Shown: positions 1-8,733 of the stretch, in pieces
How the letters are laid out: every line of letters starts with the position of its first letter
How positions within the stretch are numbered: position 1 is the stretch's first letter
Assembly: GCA_963726575.1 (NCBI GenBank)
Contig: CAVSCR010000003.1
Location: 372,001-436,000 of the forward strand
From: CAVSCR01 sp963726575
GTDB taxonomy: Bacteria > Actinomycetota > Actinomycetes > JAHEKZ01
Length of the DNA stretch: 64,000 bases
Reading direction: 5' to 3'
Made by a program: the position numbers and the translations under genes
Notes under the pieces: generated by a model
The model's input: only the letters and a program-made list of their open reading frames with translations
The model's database searches: none
Told to the model about the DNA's origin: nothing

Positions 1-1178
1 TCATCGTCCGCAACCCGCAGTTCTTCCTCGACGCCTCACCGGAGCACGCCAGGATCGCGCCCGACCAGCTGCTGATCCTGCTCGACCACGTGCGTTGTGC
101 CGCGTTCGAGCTGCCCTTCCGCGACGGGGAACGCTTCGGCGGAGAGGATCTCGCGACGCTGCTGGAGTACCTGTCGGAGCAGGGGCTGCTGCACCACGAG
201 GACGGGCAGTGGCACTGGATGGCCGACAGCTACCCCGCCAACTCGGTCGGCCTTCGCTCGGTGGCCGAAGGCAACTTCACCGTCATCGACATCACCGACG
301 GACGCCAGGACGTGATCGCCGAGGTCGACTACGCCGCTGCGGCACTGACGTTGTACGAGGGCGCCATCTATCTGGTCCAGGCGAAGCCGTGGCAGGTGGA
401 GCGTCTCGACTGGGAGGGGCGCAAGGCATTCGTACGACAGACCGACGCCGACTACTTCACCGACGCCATCGACTACACGCGTCTGAAGGTGCTCGACGTG
501 TTCGACACGAGCCGGCGAGCGACGTCGGTGGGTGCCCACGGAGACGTCCACCTGGTCCGGCGCGTGCCCGGGTACAAGAAGATCCGCTACTACACCCACG
601 AGAACGTCGGCTACGGGTTCATCCACCTGCCCGACCACGAGATGCACACCACTGCTGCCTGGTGGCAGGCCGACCCCGACGCCTTGGCCGACGCCATCGG
701 CGACCGATGGCTGGCCCTCGACGGCTTTCTCGGCGCCGCCTACGCCATGCACCACGTCGCTGCCTTGCTGATGATGAGTGAGCGGGGCGACCTGGGTCGG
801 TCGGTCGGCGACACCGATCCTCAGGCCGGGTCGTGGTCGGCCACCGTGGGGCTCGACGGACGCGGCAGCGCCCAGACGTTCACCGGTGACGCGGTGGACC
901 CGGCAGCGCTGCCGACGTTCTGCCCCACCGTGTACCTGTACGACAACTACCCGGGCGGTGTGGGCCTTTCGGCGCCCTTGTTCGACCTGCGGGATCTAGT
1001 CGTGGGGCATGCCCGGGCGCTGGTGGCGTCGTGCGGATGCGGTTTCGGCTGCCCCGCCTGCGTCGGGCCGATCCTCGCCACCGAGGAGTCGGCAGGTCAC
1101 GGGAGGATCCGACGCCCGATGTCGGCCAAGCAGTCGGCCGTGCGCGTGCTCGACCTGCTCATGGACACCGCGACGTGA
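1..1178 (+). CDS. mrfA: MrfA-like DEAD/DEAH-box helicase, C-terminal part (DUF1998), 5' end outside window
   Basis: The reading frame is open from the first bases, so the gene starts upstream and only about 390 C-terminal residues are seen. The helicase motor motifs are therefore not visible. The visible part ends in a DUF1998-type region: the YDNYPGGVGLSAPLFDLR stretch followed by a four-cysteine cluster, CGCGFGCPAC, which in this family binds a metal. Members of this family (YprA, renamed MrfA in Bacillus subtilis) are 3'-to-5' DNA helicases acting in repair of mitomycin C damage. The stop overlaps the GTG of the next gene by four bases (GTGA), and that gene encodes the family's usual nuclease partner, so the two are almost certainly co-translated. 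Family assignment is firm; the repair role is inferred from the B. subtilis pair. Confidence 0.88.
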   Translation, partial: IVRNPQFFLDASPEHARIAPDQLLILLDHVRCAAFELPFRDGERFGGEDLATLLEYLSEQGLLHHEDGQWHWMADSYPANSVGLRSVAEGNFTVIDITDGRQDVIAEVDYAAAALTLYEGAIYLVQAKPWQVERLDWEGRKAFVRQTDADYFTDAIDYTRLKVLDVFDTSRRATSVGAHGDVHLVRRVPGYKKIRYYTHENVGYGFIHLPDHEMHTTAAWWQADPDALADAIGDRWLALDGFLGAAYAMHHVAALLMMSERGDLGRSVGDTDPQAGSWSATVGLDGRGSAQTFTGDAVDPAALPTFCPTVYLYDNYPGGVGLSAPLFDLRDLVVGHARALVASCGCGFGCPACVGPILATEESAGHGRIRRPMSAKQSAVRVLDLLMDTAT

Positions 1179-2383
1179 CCACCTCGAGCCGACTGGCCCG
1201 GCTCATGGAGCCGGCGTCGGACGGTGGTACGTCGACCCGCGGCCGGCTGCAACGATCGGTGCGCTCGCGGGAGCGCCGTGCCCAGGTCGACGACGCCACG
1301 GTCGCCGCAGAAGTGGGTGGAGTTGTCGCTGCCCCAGGAGTCGTGGTCGTCGAGCAGCGCCTGCCCCTCCTCGACCGCCACGGCGCAATCCCCTTGTCGG
1401 CCCTGACCGGTGTGGCTGAGCGGGCCAGCCTTGGTGTCAGCGGACGAGACGTTCCCGACCTGCTCTTCCTCGACACCGAGACAACGGGCCTGGCGGGCGG
1501 GACCGGGACCCTGCCCTTCCTGCTCGGCCTGGCGCGCGTCGAGTCGCAGGAGGTGGTGGTCCGGCAACTGATGCTCACCGGATTCGCCGGCGAAGGACAC
1601 CTGCTGGAGCTGGCCGGTCCTTGGTGGGACTCGGGAACCCACCTGGTGAGCTACAACGGCAAGAGCTTCGACGTCCCCCTGCTGATCGCGCGCCATCGGC
1701 TGCGCCGCCTGCCCTGCCACCTCGCCCAGCAGCACCACGTCGACCTGCTCCATCCCACCCGGGCCGCGTTCGGCCGCCGGTGGGCGGACTGCCGGTTGCT
1801 GACTGCCGAGACCCAGCTGCTCGGGTTCACGCGTCCCGACGACCTTCCCGGAGCTCTGGTTCCCGACGTCTGGACCGCGCTGGTCCGGCGCGGTGACGTG
1901 GCCGACCTGGCGCGGGTGCTCGACCACAACCGGCACGACCTGCTCACTCTCATGGCACTGTTGCCGGCGCTGTCAGCGGTGTTCGACGCCCCCGACGAGG
2001 CGGCCCGCGCCGGCGCCGATCCTCTGGCAGTGGCCCGACACCATCTGCGCCGCGGGGACGAGGAGGCTGCCTTGGACCACCTGGTCCACGCCGGAGCCCG
2101 CCTCGACCCCGACGGCGTGCTGGAGCTGGCGCGACTGCATCGACGAGCCGGAGACCTCGAGCAGGCCGTCGCCTTGTGGCACGAGCTCGCCGACCAGGAC
2201 GTCCCGCTGGCGCTGGAACATCTCGCCAAGTACCACGAGCACATCTGCCACGATCCATGGACCGCACTGGACTACACGCAGCGGCTCGCCGACGTCGTGG
2301 CACGCCCCGACCGCGAGGCGCGCGCACCTGACGTCGGGCGCCGGCAGCGCCGGCTGTCGGTCAAGGTGGCTCGCGCCTCGTAG
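1175..2383 (+). CDS. mrfB: MrfB/YprB-like RNase H-fold exonuclease with C-terminal helical repeat region
   Basis: 402 residues from the GTG that overlaps the mrfA stop; the frame extends further upstream, but only inside mrfA. After a variable N-terminus comes a DEDD-type exonuclease core: LDTETTGL (first two acidic metal ligands, near residue 105), YNGKSFDVPLL (second motif) and HNRHDLLTL (last Asp with its upstream His). The last 120 residues are alpha-helical with TPR-like character (LHRRAGDLEQAVALWHELA). In B. subtilis the orthologous protein is a metal-dependent exonuclease that works with the MrfA helicase on crosslinked or alkylated DNA. The order helicase then nuclease with a 4-base overlap matches that pair. 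Activity here is inferred from the motifs. Confidence 0.87.
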   Translation: MTTSSRLARLMEPASDGGTSTRGRLQRSVRSRERRAQVDDATVAAEVGGVVAAPGVVVVEQRLPLLDRHGAIPLSALTGVAERASLGVSGRDVPDLLFLDTETTGLAGGTGTLPFLLGLARVESQEVVVRQLMLTGFAGEGHLLELAGPWWDSGTHLVSYNGKSFDVPLLIARHRLRRLPCHLAQQHHVDLLHPTRAAFGRRWADCRLLTAETQLLGFTRPDDLPGALVPDVWTALVRRGDVADLARVLDHNRHDLLTLMALLPALSAVFDAPDEAARAGADPLAVARHHLRRGDEEAALDHLVHAGARLDPDGVLELARLHRRAGDLEQAVALWHELADQDVPLALEHLAKYHEHICHDPWTALDYTQRLADVVARPDREARAPDVGRRQRRLSVKVARAS

Positions 2384-2390
2384 ACGCAAC

Positions 2391-2396
2391 TACCGT
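2391..2396 (+). promoter_or_regulatory. Putative -10 box (TACCGT) of a leaderless promoter
   Basis: TACCGT fits the actinobacterial TAnnnT -10 pattern and ends seven bases before the ATG of the aldo/keto reductase gene, so transcription would begin at or next to the start codon. No ribosome-binding site lies between. No convincing -35 hexamer was seen. Confidence 0.45.
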
Positions 2397-2403
2397 TCGT
2401 GTC

Positions 2404-3342
2404 ATGACCCGCATCGGCGACACCGACCTCGACGTCTCCCGATGGTGCCTCGGCGGAAATGTGTTCGGCTGGACCGCCGACGAATCGACGTCGTTCGCCG
2501 TCCTCGATGCCTACGTCGACGCCGGCGGGACCTTCATCGACACCGCCGACGTGTACTCGCAATGGGCCGACGGCAACCAGGGTGGGGAGTCCGAGACGAT
2601 CATCGGCCGCTGGCTGGGCAGGCGGGGCAACCGTGGCGACCTGACGATCGCCAGCAAGGTGGGCAAGAAGGAGGGCCTGGAGCAGCTGACCGCTGGCACG
2701 ATCCGCGAGGCGGTCCACGCTTCTTTACGCCGACTCGATATCGACTCCATCGACCTCTACTACGCCCACATCGATGACGAGACGACACCGTGGGAGGAGA
2801 CGCTCGGTGCCTTCGACGCGTTGGTGCGCGAGGGAACGGTGCGGTACGTCGCGGTCTCGAACATCACCGCTCCCCGGTTGGACGAGGCGCTCGCCGTCAG
2901 CCGACGTGACGGGCTCGCGGAGTACGTCGCCGTGCAGCCCGCCTACAACCTGGTCGAACGCCACGAGTACGAGGGAGCGCTGCAGAATCTGGTCGTGGGA
3001 GAACGGATCGCTGCCATCACCTACTACGGGTTGGCGGAGGGCTTCCTCACCGGCAAGTACCGGGCCGGCGGCCCCCCCGTGGAGAGTGAGCGCGCGGAGG
3101 ACGCCGAGGTGTTCCTGAACGAGCGAGGGAGTCAGGTGCTCACGGCGCTCGACGCCATTGCAGCGTCACGCGCGGTGTCCGTCGGCGCCGTCGCACTCGC
3201 TTGGGTCGTCGCCCAGCCGGGTGTGGTGTCGACCATCGCCAGCGCCCGTACCGCCCGGCAGGTGGCCGACCTCGCACCCGCGCTGATGCTCCGGCTGCTG
3301 CCTGAGGAGCTCGCATCACTCACGGCGGCATCGGGCGGGTGA
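2404..3342 (+). CDS. Aldo/keto reductase
   Basis: 312 residues, the usual length of the family. It should reduce aldehydes or ketones with NADPH in the cytoplasm; the substrate cannot be told. The catalytic tetrad is visible: Asp and Tyr in FIDTADVYSQWADGN (near residues 40-50), Lys in IASKVGKKEG (near 84) and His in LYYAHIDDETTPWEETL (near 121). The C-terminus has the NADP-binding Ser/Arg segment (VVSTIASARTARQV). The start is the ATG next to a -10-like box, consistent with a leaderless message. The stop overlaps the GTG of the Nudix gene (GTGA), so the two are probably co-expressed. Confidence 0.9.
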   Translation: MTRIGDTDLDVSRWCLGGNVFGWTADESTSFAVLDAYVDAGGTFIDTADVYSQWADGNQGGESETIIGRWLGRRGNRGDLTIASKVGKKEGLEQLTAGTIREAVHASLRRLDIDSIDLYYAHIDDETTPWEETLGAFDALVREGTVRYVAVSNITAPRLDEALAVSRRDGLAEYVAVQPAYNLVERHEYEGALQNLVVGERIAAITYYGLAEGFLTGKYRAGGPPVESERAEDAEVFLNERGSQVLTALDAIAASRAVSVGAVALAWVVAQPGVVSTIASARTARQVADLAPALMLRLLPEELASLTAASGG

Positions 3343-4067
3343 ATGCCGCGACCACCGACGGCGACGGCTGGACTCAATGCGGTCGGGGACATCGGCACTG
3401 GGGGCGGTTCGGGGCGGCCGGCCTCCTGCTGTACGCCGTCGACGACGACGACCACGCGCGGGTCCTGTTGCAGCACCGCAGCGACTTCAGCCATCACGGC
3501 CTGACGTGGGGCGTGCCCGGCGGTGCCCGCGCGTCGCACGAGGATGCGGTGACCGCGGCCTGTCGGGAGGCGGTCGAGGAGGCGGGACTGGACGTGAGTC
3601 GGCTGCGTGTGCGTCAGGTGCACGTCGATGACCATGGCGGATGGAGCTACCAGACGGTCGTGGCCGATGCAGCTGCGCCGCTGGCGACGACTCCGAACCC
3701 CGAGAGCATCGAGCTGCGCTGGCAGCTCGTCGACGAGGTCGACGAGCTTGCGCTGCACCCGGGGTTTCGCGACAGCTGGAGGCAGGTTCGCGCCCGACCC
3801 GTGCATGTGTTCGTCGACGCCGGCATCGGCGCGACCGGAGACGTCGCCTCCCTGCGCGGACAAGTCACGATGCTGCCCAGCGAAGAGCTCATCGTCGTCG
3901 AGTCGGCGCGGGCGGTTCCCGATGCGGACTTCGTAGCCGTCGTCGACCAAGCGAGCGACAACCGAGGCGTCATCATGGTCGTGCGCGAAGGCGGTACACC
4001 CGTGCGGCCAGGTGCTGGCGTGGTCTACGTCGACCCGTCGTGGCTGCGCGACCGCATCGGCGGCTGA
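3339..4067 (+). CDS. Nudix hydrolase with an extra C-terminal domain
   Basis: 242 residues from a GTG overlapping the previous stop. Residues about 60-85 match the Nudix box exactly: Gly, five residues, Glu, seven residues, then REAVEEAGL. The glutamates there coordinate the metal for hydrolysis of a nucleoside diphosphate linked to another group. A plain MutT-type domain ends near residue 140. The remaining 100 residues (from VHVFVDAGIGATGDVASLRG to the end, VVYVDPSWLRDRIGG) are extra. Their alternating hydrophobic strands and the LRDR ending faintly recall the NYN/PIN-like domain that some actinobacterial Nudix proteins carry, but its acidic catalytic residues are not clear, so that reading is weak. 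The APH-like kinase follows after four bases. Confidence 0.85.
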   Translation: MNAATTDGDGWTQCGRGHRHWGRFGAAGLLLYAVDDDDHARVLLQHRSDFSHHGLTWGVPGGARASHEDAVTAACREAVEEAGLDVSRLRVRQVHVDDHGGWSYQTVVADAAAPLATTPNPESIELRWQLVDEVDELALHPGFRDSWRQVRARPVHVFVDAGIGATGDVASLRGQVTMLPSEELIVVESARAVPDADFVAVVDQASDNRGVIMVVREGGTPVRPGAGVVYVDPSWLRDRIGG

Positions 4068-4071
4068 AGAC

Positions 4072-4884
4072 ATGGAGGCGGAGCTCGCTTCGGGACCTCC
4101 ACCTGAGGGGTACCCCGTCCCCGACGTCGCCCGTCGACTGGCCGGCGGACGTCCGGTGCGCGCAGTGTGGTTGAACGCTGCCCGCGGAGTGACGTGCGAG
4201 ATCGATGCGGGCGACCAGCTGCGGTACGTGAAGTGGTCGCCGGCAGCGAATGCTCCGGATCTGCGGGACGAAGCGGCGCGAATGCAGTGGGCCGGTGGGT
4301 TCGTCGCAGTCCCGACAGTTGTGGACGACGGCGCGGACGAGTCGGGCTCGTGGCTGCTGACCGAAGGCTTGCCGGGTGAGATGGCGGTGGTCGACCGCTG
4401 GAAGGCCGACCCGCTCGTGGCGGTGACCGCGATCGGTGAGGGCTTGCGGCGCCTCCACGACGCCCTACCGGTCGACTCCTGCCCGTTCACCTGGACCGAC
4501 CAGCACCGGATCGAGACGGTGCGTGCCCGGGTCGACGCGGGGGCGTACGACCGGCGGCAATGGCATCGTGATCATCAGCGGTTCAGCCACGCGTGTGCCT
4601 TGGAGATCCTGTCGACTCCGCCACCGGCGGATCACACAGTGGTCTGTCACGGAGACGCCTGCGCCCCGAACACGTTGGTGGACGCCGACGGCCGGTTCTG
4701 TGGCCACGTCGACATCGGGAGTCTCGGTGTCGCCGACCGTTGGGCCGATCTCGCGGTGGCCACGTGGAGCACCACCTGGAACTTCGGCCCGGGCTGGGAG
4801 CTGCCACTCCTGGATGCCTACGGCGTGGCACCCGACGTCGACCGCATGGGCTACTACCGGCTGCTGTACGACCTCGCGGGCTGA
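4072..4884 (+). CDS. Aminoglycoside 3'-phosphotransferase-like kinase (APH family)
   Basis: 270 residues from the ATG four bases after the Nudix stop; earlier in-frame starts lie within the Nudix gene. The kinase signature is clear: VVCHGDACAPNTLVD (catalytic Asp and Asn loop) followed by GHVDIGSLGVADRWADLAV (metal-binding Asp). This is the arrangement of APH(3') and related choline/homoserine/macrolide kinases. Length and the VDIG..G.ADR pattern favour APH(3'). Such genes sit on ordinary actinobacterial chromosomes and need not give clinical resistance; the substrate here is unknown. It is the last gene of the aldo/keto reductase-Nudix-kinase run. Confidence 0.82.
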   Translation: MEAELASGPPPEGYPVPDVARRLAGGRPVRAVWLNAARGVTCEIDAGDQLRYVKWSPAANAPDLRDEAARMQWAGGFVAVPTVVDDGADESGSWLLTEGLPGEMAVVDRWKADPLVAVTAIGEGLRRLHDALPVDSCPFTWTDQHRIETVRARVDAGAYDRRQWHRDHQRFSHACALEILSTPPPADHTVVCHGDACAPNTLVDADGRFCGHVDIGSLGVADRWADLAVATWSTTWNFGPGWELPLLDAYGVAPDVDRMGYYRLLYDLAG

Positions 4885-4924
4885 GCGGGTCAAGAGGCCT
4901 GGCGAGGCGGCCGATTCTTGACCC

Positions 4925-5932
4925 GTGACCGATTCATTGGTGCCGCCCGACGCACATGCGTGCTGGCAGCCGCCCGTCGGCGGGTGGAGTCCGGCGGCGC
5001 CGCTGCTGCAGCTGTGGCTGGCAGGGGCGATCAACCGCACCGTCAGCAGCCTGCCGCGCCTGCACCCATGGCGGCTCGGCGACGCCAAGGGCACCAGCCG
5101 GCTGATCCAGTGGACGGCTGTGGACAATCCCGTACCGGATGCGTCGAATGCGTCCAGTGTCTCGACCTCGGCGCTACCACCGGTCGGTCGCGCGTTCGCC
5201 GCGCTCACCGTGACGGCCCGAGACCCCGACCTGCAAGCCGGCGAACCGGATCGACCGGCCAGCGACCCCGATGCGCTGCTGCGCGGCTGGGGACTCGGGA
5301 TCGACAGTGGTGCACTGCTCACGAACACCTCCGGCCTCCTGTTGGGGGCGATGGTCGACGGACTGAGCTCGAATGCCACCGACGCATTCCGCGGAGCGGC
5401 GCCGCGTTGGGCGGGCGCGATCACCCGGATCCATGGCACGTGGGTGCCACCGTTGGCTGTGCTCAGCCGGGCGACGCGGGGGGTGGCCGATCCGGGGACA
5501 TCGTGGCAGACCGAGTCGTGGGACTTCGATGCGCGCGTCACCGTGCATGCCGACGACCATGAGTACGCGGCCAACGTGCTGGCGCCCCACGTGATGGCGA
5601 TCATCCTCGACCAGGTGCCGCACGGCGCCGCGGTGACGCTGGCCGGCGACGCCGTGCACGTGTGGTGGCCGTACCGGGACGACTTCGCCGACGAGGCCGG
5701 ACGAGTCGCGCAGACCGCGTCGGCGACCCTTCAGCTGGCCGCCGCCATCCCCGATTTCGTGTACGCCGACCATCCAGACCACTCCGACCACGTTCAGGAG
5801 GAGCTGGACCAACAGGTGGCCGCCGCGCACGCGTACCAGGAGCAGCGCCGCCCCGGCCACTCCCCCGACCCGACGCTGCAGCACATCTACGACGCGGCGC
5901 GAGCCGCGGCAGGGCTACCGCCGACGCAGTGA
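4925..5932 (+). CDS. Conserved hypothetical protein, 335 aa
   Basis: I do not recognise a named domain. The GTG start is preceded by GATTCT six bases upstream, a weak version of the leaderless -10 box found elsewhere in the window. The N-terminal part contains one hydrophobic stretch (LLQLWLAGAINRTVSSL) and a variable Ser/Ala-rich segment. The C-terminal half (RVTVHADDHEYAANVLAPH, later DAVHVWWPYRDD) looks like a folded alpha/beta domain with two Trp residues. The end is polar and Gln/Glu-rich. No signal peptide or clear transmembrane helix was seen. It is transcribed alone and converges with the amidohydrolase gene. No function is proposed. Confidence 0.7.
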   Translation: MTDSLVPPDAHACWQPPVGGWSPAAPLLQLWLAGAINRTVSSLPRLHPWRLGDAKGTSRLIQWTAVDNPVPDASNASSVSTSALPPVGRAFAALTVTARDPDLQAGEPDRPASDPDALLRGWGLGIDSGALLTNTSGLLLGAMVDGLSSNATDAFRGAAPRWAGAITRIHGTWVPPLAVLSRATRGVADPGTSWQTESWDFDARVTVHADDHEYAANVLAPHVMAIILDQVPHGAAVTLAGDAVHVWWPYRDDFADEAGRVAQTASATLQLAAAIPDFVYADHPDHSDHVQEELDQQVAAAHAYQEQRRPGHSPDPTLQHIYDAARAAAGLPPTQ

Positions 5933-5944
5933 CGGACCACTCTC

Positions 5945-7633
5945 TCAGGAGTCGAGGCGGAACACTTCCTCGCCGTCGACGAACGTCCGGCGCACGCGCG
6001 TGTGGCCGATCTCATCCGGTGCGCCGGCGAACGGGTCGCGGTCGAGCACCGTGAGGTCGGCGGCCTTGCCCACGGTCACAGTCCCGGCGACGTCGTCCAG
6101 GTGGTTGGCGAAGGCAGAGCCCGACGAGTAGGCGGCCAGCGCCTGCGCCAGCGTCAGCCGCTGTTCGGGAAGGAACACGGGCGGTGTCTGCTCGATGTGC
6201 TCAGCGGCCCACTCCTGCGGCGGCGAGGTCCGGTTGACCGCGACATGCGCGCCCCACATGACGTCGGGGCTGCTGACCGCCCAGTCGCTGCCGCCGACCA
6301 ATGTCGCACCGGCTCTCGCCAGGTCGCCGAACGGGTACTGCCGGGCGGCGAGCGAGCCACCGAGGAACGGGATGGTGAGCTCGTCCATCTGCGGCTCGTG
6401 GCAGGCCCACAGCGGCTGCATGTTGGCGAGCACACCGAGCGTCGCGAAGCGCGGAACGTCGTCCGGGTGCACCACTTGCAGGTGGGCGAGGTGGTGACGC
6501 TGGTCGTTCATGCCGTGGGCGCGGCGGGCTGCCTCGATGGCGTCGAGCGCCTCGCGGACCGCACGGTCGCCCAGTGCGTGGAAGTGCACCTGGAAGCCCT
6601 CGGAGTCCAGTCGGGTGACGTAGTCGCACAAGGCCTTGGGCTCGACGAAGCTGATACCCGCGTTGTCGGTGGCACAGCCGCAGTCGTCCAGGTACGGCTG
6701 CGTCATCGCCGCCGTGAAGTTCTCCGCGATGCCGTCCTGCATGATCTTGACGCTCGTCGCGGCAAAGCGTCCGCCGGCACGTCGTGGCGCGGACGATCGT
6801 CGTTCCACCAGCTCCGGGATCTGGTCCGCGCCCCGGTGGCGGTCCCACCACAGGGCACCGACGACGCGCGCCTTGAGCCGACCGTCCGCCTCCGCCCGCA
6901 GGTAGGCGTCGAGGTTGTCCGCGCGACCCAAGACGTCGCCGACGATGGCGTCTTGCCATCCGGTGATGCCCAGGCTGAACAGGTAGGCCTGAGCGGCATC
7001 GATCGCGCGGTCGTAGTCGGCCGGACCAGGGCGCGGCACGAGCTCGCTCACCAACGACATGGCACCCTCGTGCAGGGTGCCGGACGGCTCGCCGTCGGGG
7101 TCGCGCTCGATCCGCCCGTCCCCCGGATCCGGAGTCGCGCGGCTGATGCCGGCGAGGCGCAGCGCGACGCTGTTCACCCAAGCGCCGTGACCGTCGCGGT
7201 TGGGGAGGAACACGGGGCGGTCCGGCACCACGGCGTCGAGCAGGTCCTTGGTCGGCGTCCCTCCCACGAACGTCGCCATCGACCAACCACCGCCCAGAAT
7301 CCACGGTTGGTCAGGATGCGCCTTTGCATAGGCCTCGACGGCGGCCACCGCTTCGTGCTGCTCGAAGACGTCGGACAGGTTGCACTGCACGAGCCGCACC
7401 CCGGCATACACCGGGTGTACATGCGCGTCGTGGAACCCGGGCGTGACGAGTCCGCCCGCCACGTCGAAGACCTCGGTGGCCGGACCGATGAGCTCAGCGA
7501 CGTCGTCGTGGTCCCCCACGGCGACGATGCAGCCGTCCCGCACTGCCACCGACGCCGCCACCGGCGGCGCGCCCGTGCCGTCGAACACTCGGCCCCCGGA
7601 CAGGACCAGGCTGGCGTGGGACGAAGTCGTCAT
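5945..7633 (-). CDS. Amidohydrolase family protein (YtcJ-like)
   Basis: 562 residues, typical of the Amidohydro_3/YtcJ group of metal-dependent hydrolases. Visible motifs are the N-terminal beta-sandwich strand LVLSGGRVFDGTG, the first metal-ligand motif GFHDAHVHP near residue 70, FHALGDRAVREALDAIE (later His ligand), GGSDWAVSSPD (Asp of the active site) and the C-terminal return to the beta-sandwich (GKAADLTVLDRDPF). Members hydrolyse amide or related bonds of small cyclic or N-substituted compounds; the substrate is not predictable. The ATG is preceded by GAGAGG at good spacing. It is divergent from the homocysteine methyltransferase gene. Confidence 0.88.
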   Translation of the reverse strand: MTTSSHASLVLSGGRVFDGTGAPPVAASVAVRDGCIVAVGDHDDVAELIGPATEVFDVAGGLVTPGFHDAHVHPVYAGVRLVQCNLSDVFEQHEAVAAVEAYAKAHPDQPWILGGGWSMATFVGGTPTKDLLDAVVPDRPVFLPNRDGHGAWVNSVALRLAGISRATPDPGDGRIERDPDGEPSGTLHEGAMSLVSELVPRPGPADYDRAIDAAQAYLFSLGITGWQDAIVGDVLGRADNLDAYLRAEADGRLKARVVGALWWDRHRGADQIPELVERRSSAPRRAGGRFAATSVKIMQDGIAENFTAAMTQPYLDDCGCATDNAGISFVEPKALCDYVTRLDSEGFQVHFHALGDRAVREALDAIEAARRAHGMNDQRHHLAHLQVVHPDDVPRFATLGVLANMQPLWACHEPQMDELTIPFLGGSLAARQYPFGDLARAGATLVGGSDWAVSSPDVMWGAHVAVNRTSPPQEWAAEHIEQTPPVFLPEQRLTLAQALAAYSSGSAFANHLDDVAGTVTVGKAADLTVLDRDPFAGAPDEIGHTRVRRTFVDGEEVFRLDS

Positions 7634-7698
7634 GCGGGAACCTCTCGGGCGCGACGTTGACCCACCCGCGTTGGGCGGGGGATGGGAGACACTATGGC

Positions 7699-8667
7699 GT
7701 GCCCGTCACCTCGATGTCGCATGAGCTCGCGCAGCGACCGATCGTCCTCGACGGCGGCCTGGCCACCCAGCTCGAGAACCAGGGAGCCGACCTCTCCAGT
7801 GCGTTGTGGTCGGCGCAGCTGCTGACCGACGACCCCGGCGCGATCGGTGCGGCGCACGATGCGTTCTTCGCCGCAGGGGCCGAGGTGGCCACCACAGCGA
7901 GCTACCAGGCCAGCTACGAAGGCTTCGCCCGCGCCGGCATCGACGCGCAGCAGACCGACGCGCTGCTGCGCCGCAGTGTGGCACTAGCCCGCCTCGCGGC
8001 GCAGTCGGCAACACAGGCCGATGGGCGGCCACGGTGGGTGGCGGCGTCGATCGGGCCCTACGGCGCGATGCTCGCTGACGGCTCGGAGTACCGCGGGAAC
8101 TACGGCTTGAGCGTCGCGCAGCTGCGCGAGTTCCACCGACGCCGACTCGAGGTCTTGGTGGCTGAGCAACCTGACGTCATCGCGATCGAGACGATCCCGG
8201 AGCTGGCGGAGGTAGAGGCGTTGGTCGAGGAGGTGGAGCGACTGCGCTTCCCGTCCTGGGTGTCCCTGACCGTTGCTGATGGTCGAGTTCGTGGCGGAGC
8301 CGACCTCGACGAGGCCTTCGCCTTGGCCGCGTCGAGCGATCACGTGATCGCCGTCGGCGTCAACTGCAGCGCACCGGCCGACGTGGTTCCCGCTTTGGGG
8401 CGCGTGCCCCGTGCAAGCCGGCGGGTCGGGGTCGCCTACCCCAACAGCGGCGAGGTGTGGGACGCGACCGCGCGGGTGTGGACCGGCGAGCGGGGACTGA
8501 ACACCGGCGCCGTCAGCGGCTGGCTCGACGCGGGGGCCCGACTGGTCGGCGGATGTTGTCGGGTCCGCCCGGCCGACATCAGCGTCATCGCCGACACCGT
8601 CGCCGCCTGGCCCGGGCCAGCACACCCCACGTTCGGAAGCAACGAGTCGACGCTTGCGCAAGAGTGA
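7699..8667 (+). CDS. mmuM: Homocysteine S-methyltransferase (MmuM-like)
   Basis: 322 residues from the GTG at 7699, with GGGAG about ten bases upstream; ATG 7714 is an alternative five codons in, and a TTG lies 14 codons earlier. The enzyme moves a methyl group from S-methylmethionine (or S-adenosylmethionine) to homocysteine to make methionine. The N-terminus has the family start VLDGGLATQLENQGADL. Zinc-binding cysteines are in GVNCSAP (near residue 224) and the C-terminal GGCCRVRPADI (near 285). It lies between divergent and convergent neighbours and appears to be a single-gene unit. Confidence 0.9.
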   Translation: MPVTSMSHELAQRPIVLDGGLATQLENQGADLSSALWSAQLLTDDPGAIGAAHDAFFAAGAEVATTASYQASYEGFARAGIDAQQTDALLRRSVALARLAAQSATQADGRPRWVAASIGPYGAMLADGSEYRGNYGLSVAQLREFHRRRLEVLVAEQPDVIAIETIPELAEVEALVEEVERLRFPSWVSLTVADGRVRGGADLDEAFALAASSDHVIAVGVNCSAPADVVPALGRVPRASRRVGVAYPNSGEVWDATARVWTGERGLNTGAVSGWLDAGARLVGGCCRVRPADISVIADTVAAWPGPAHPTFGSNESTLAQE

Positions 8668-8733
8668 AGGAAGTCACTCGTTGTACCGCTGGAATGGAGG
8701 TTTGCAGGGGGTCATCGGGCGTGCACGGTCGGC

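Noticed and set aside
4072..4884. APH-like kinase as an acquired antibiotic-resistance gene
   Set aside because: No mobile element, unusual base use or resistance neighbours; it is part of an ordinary chromosomal run.
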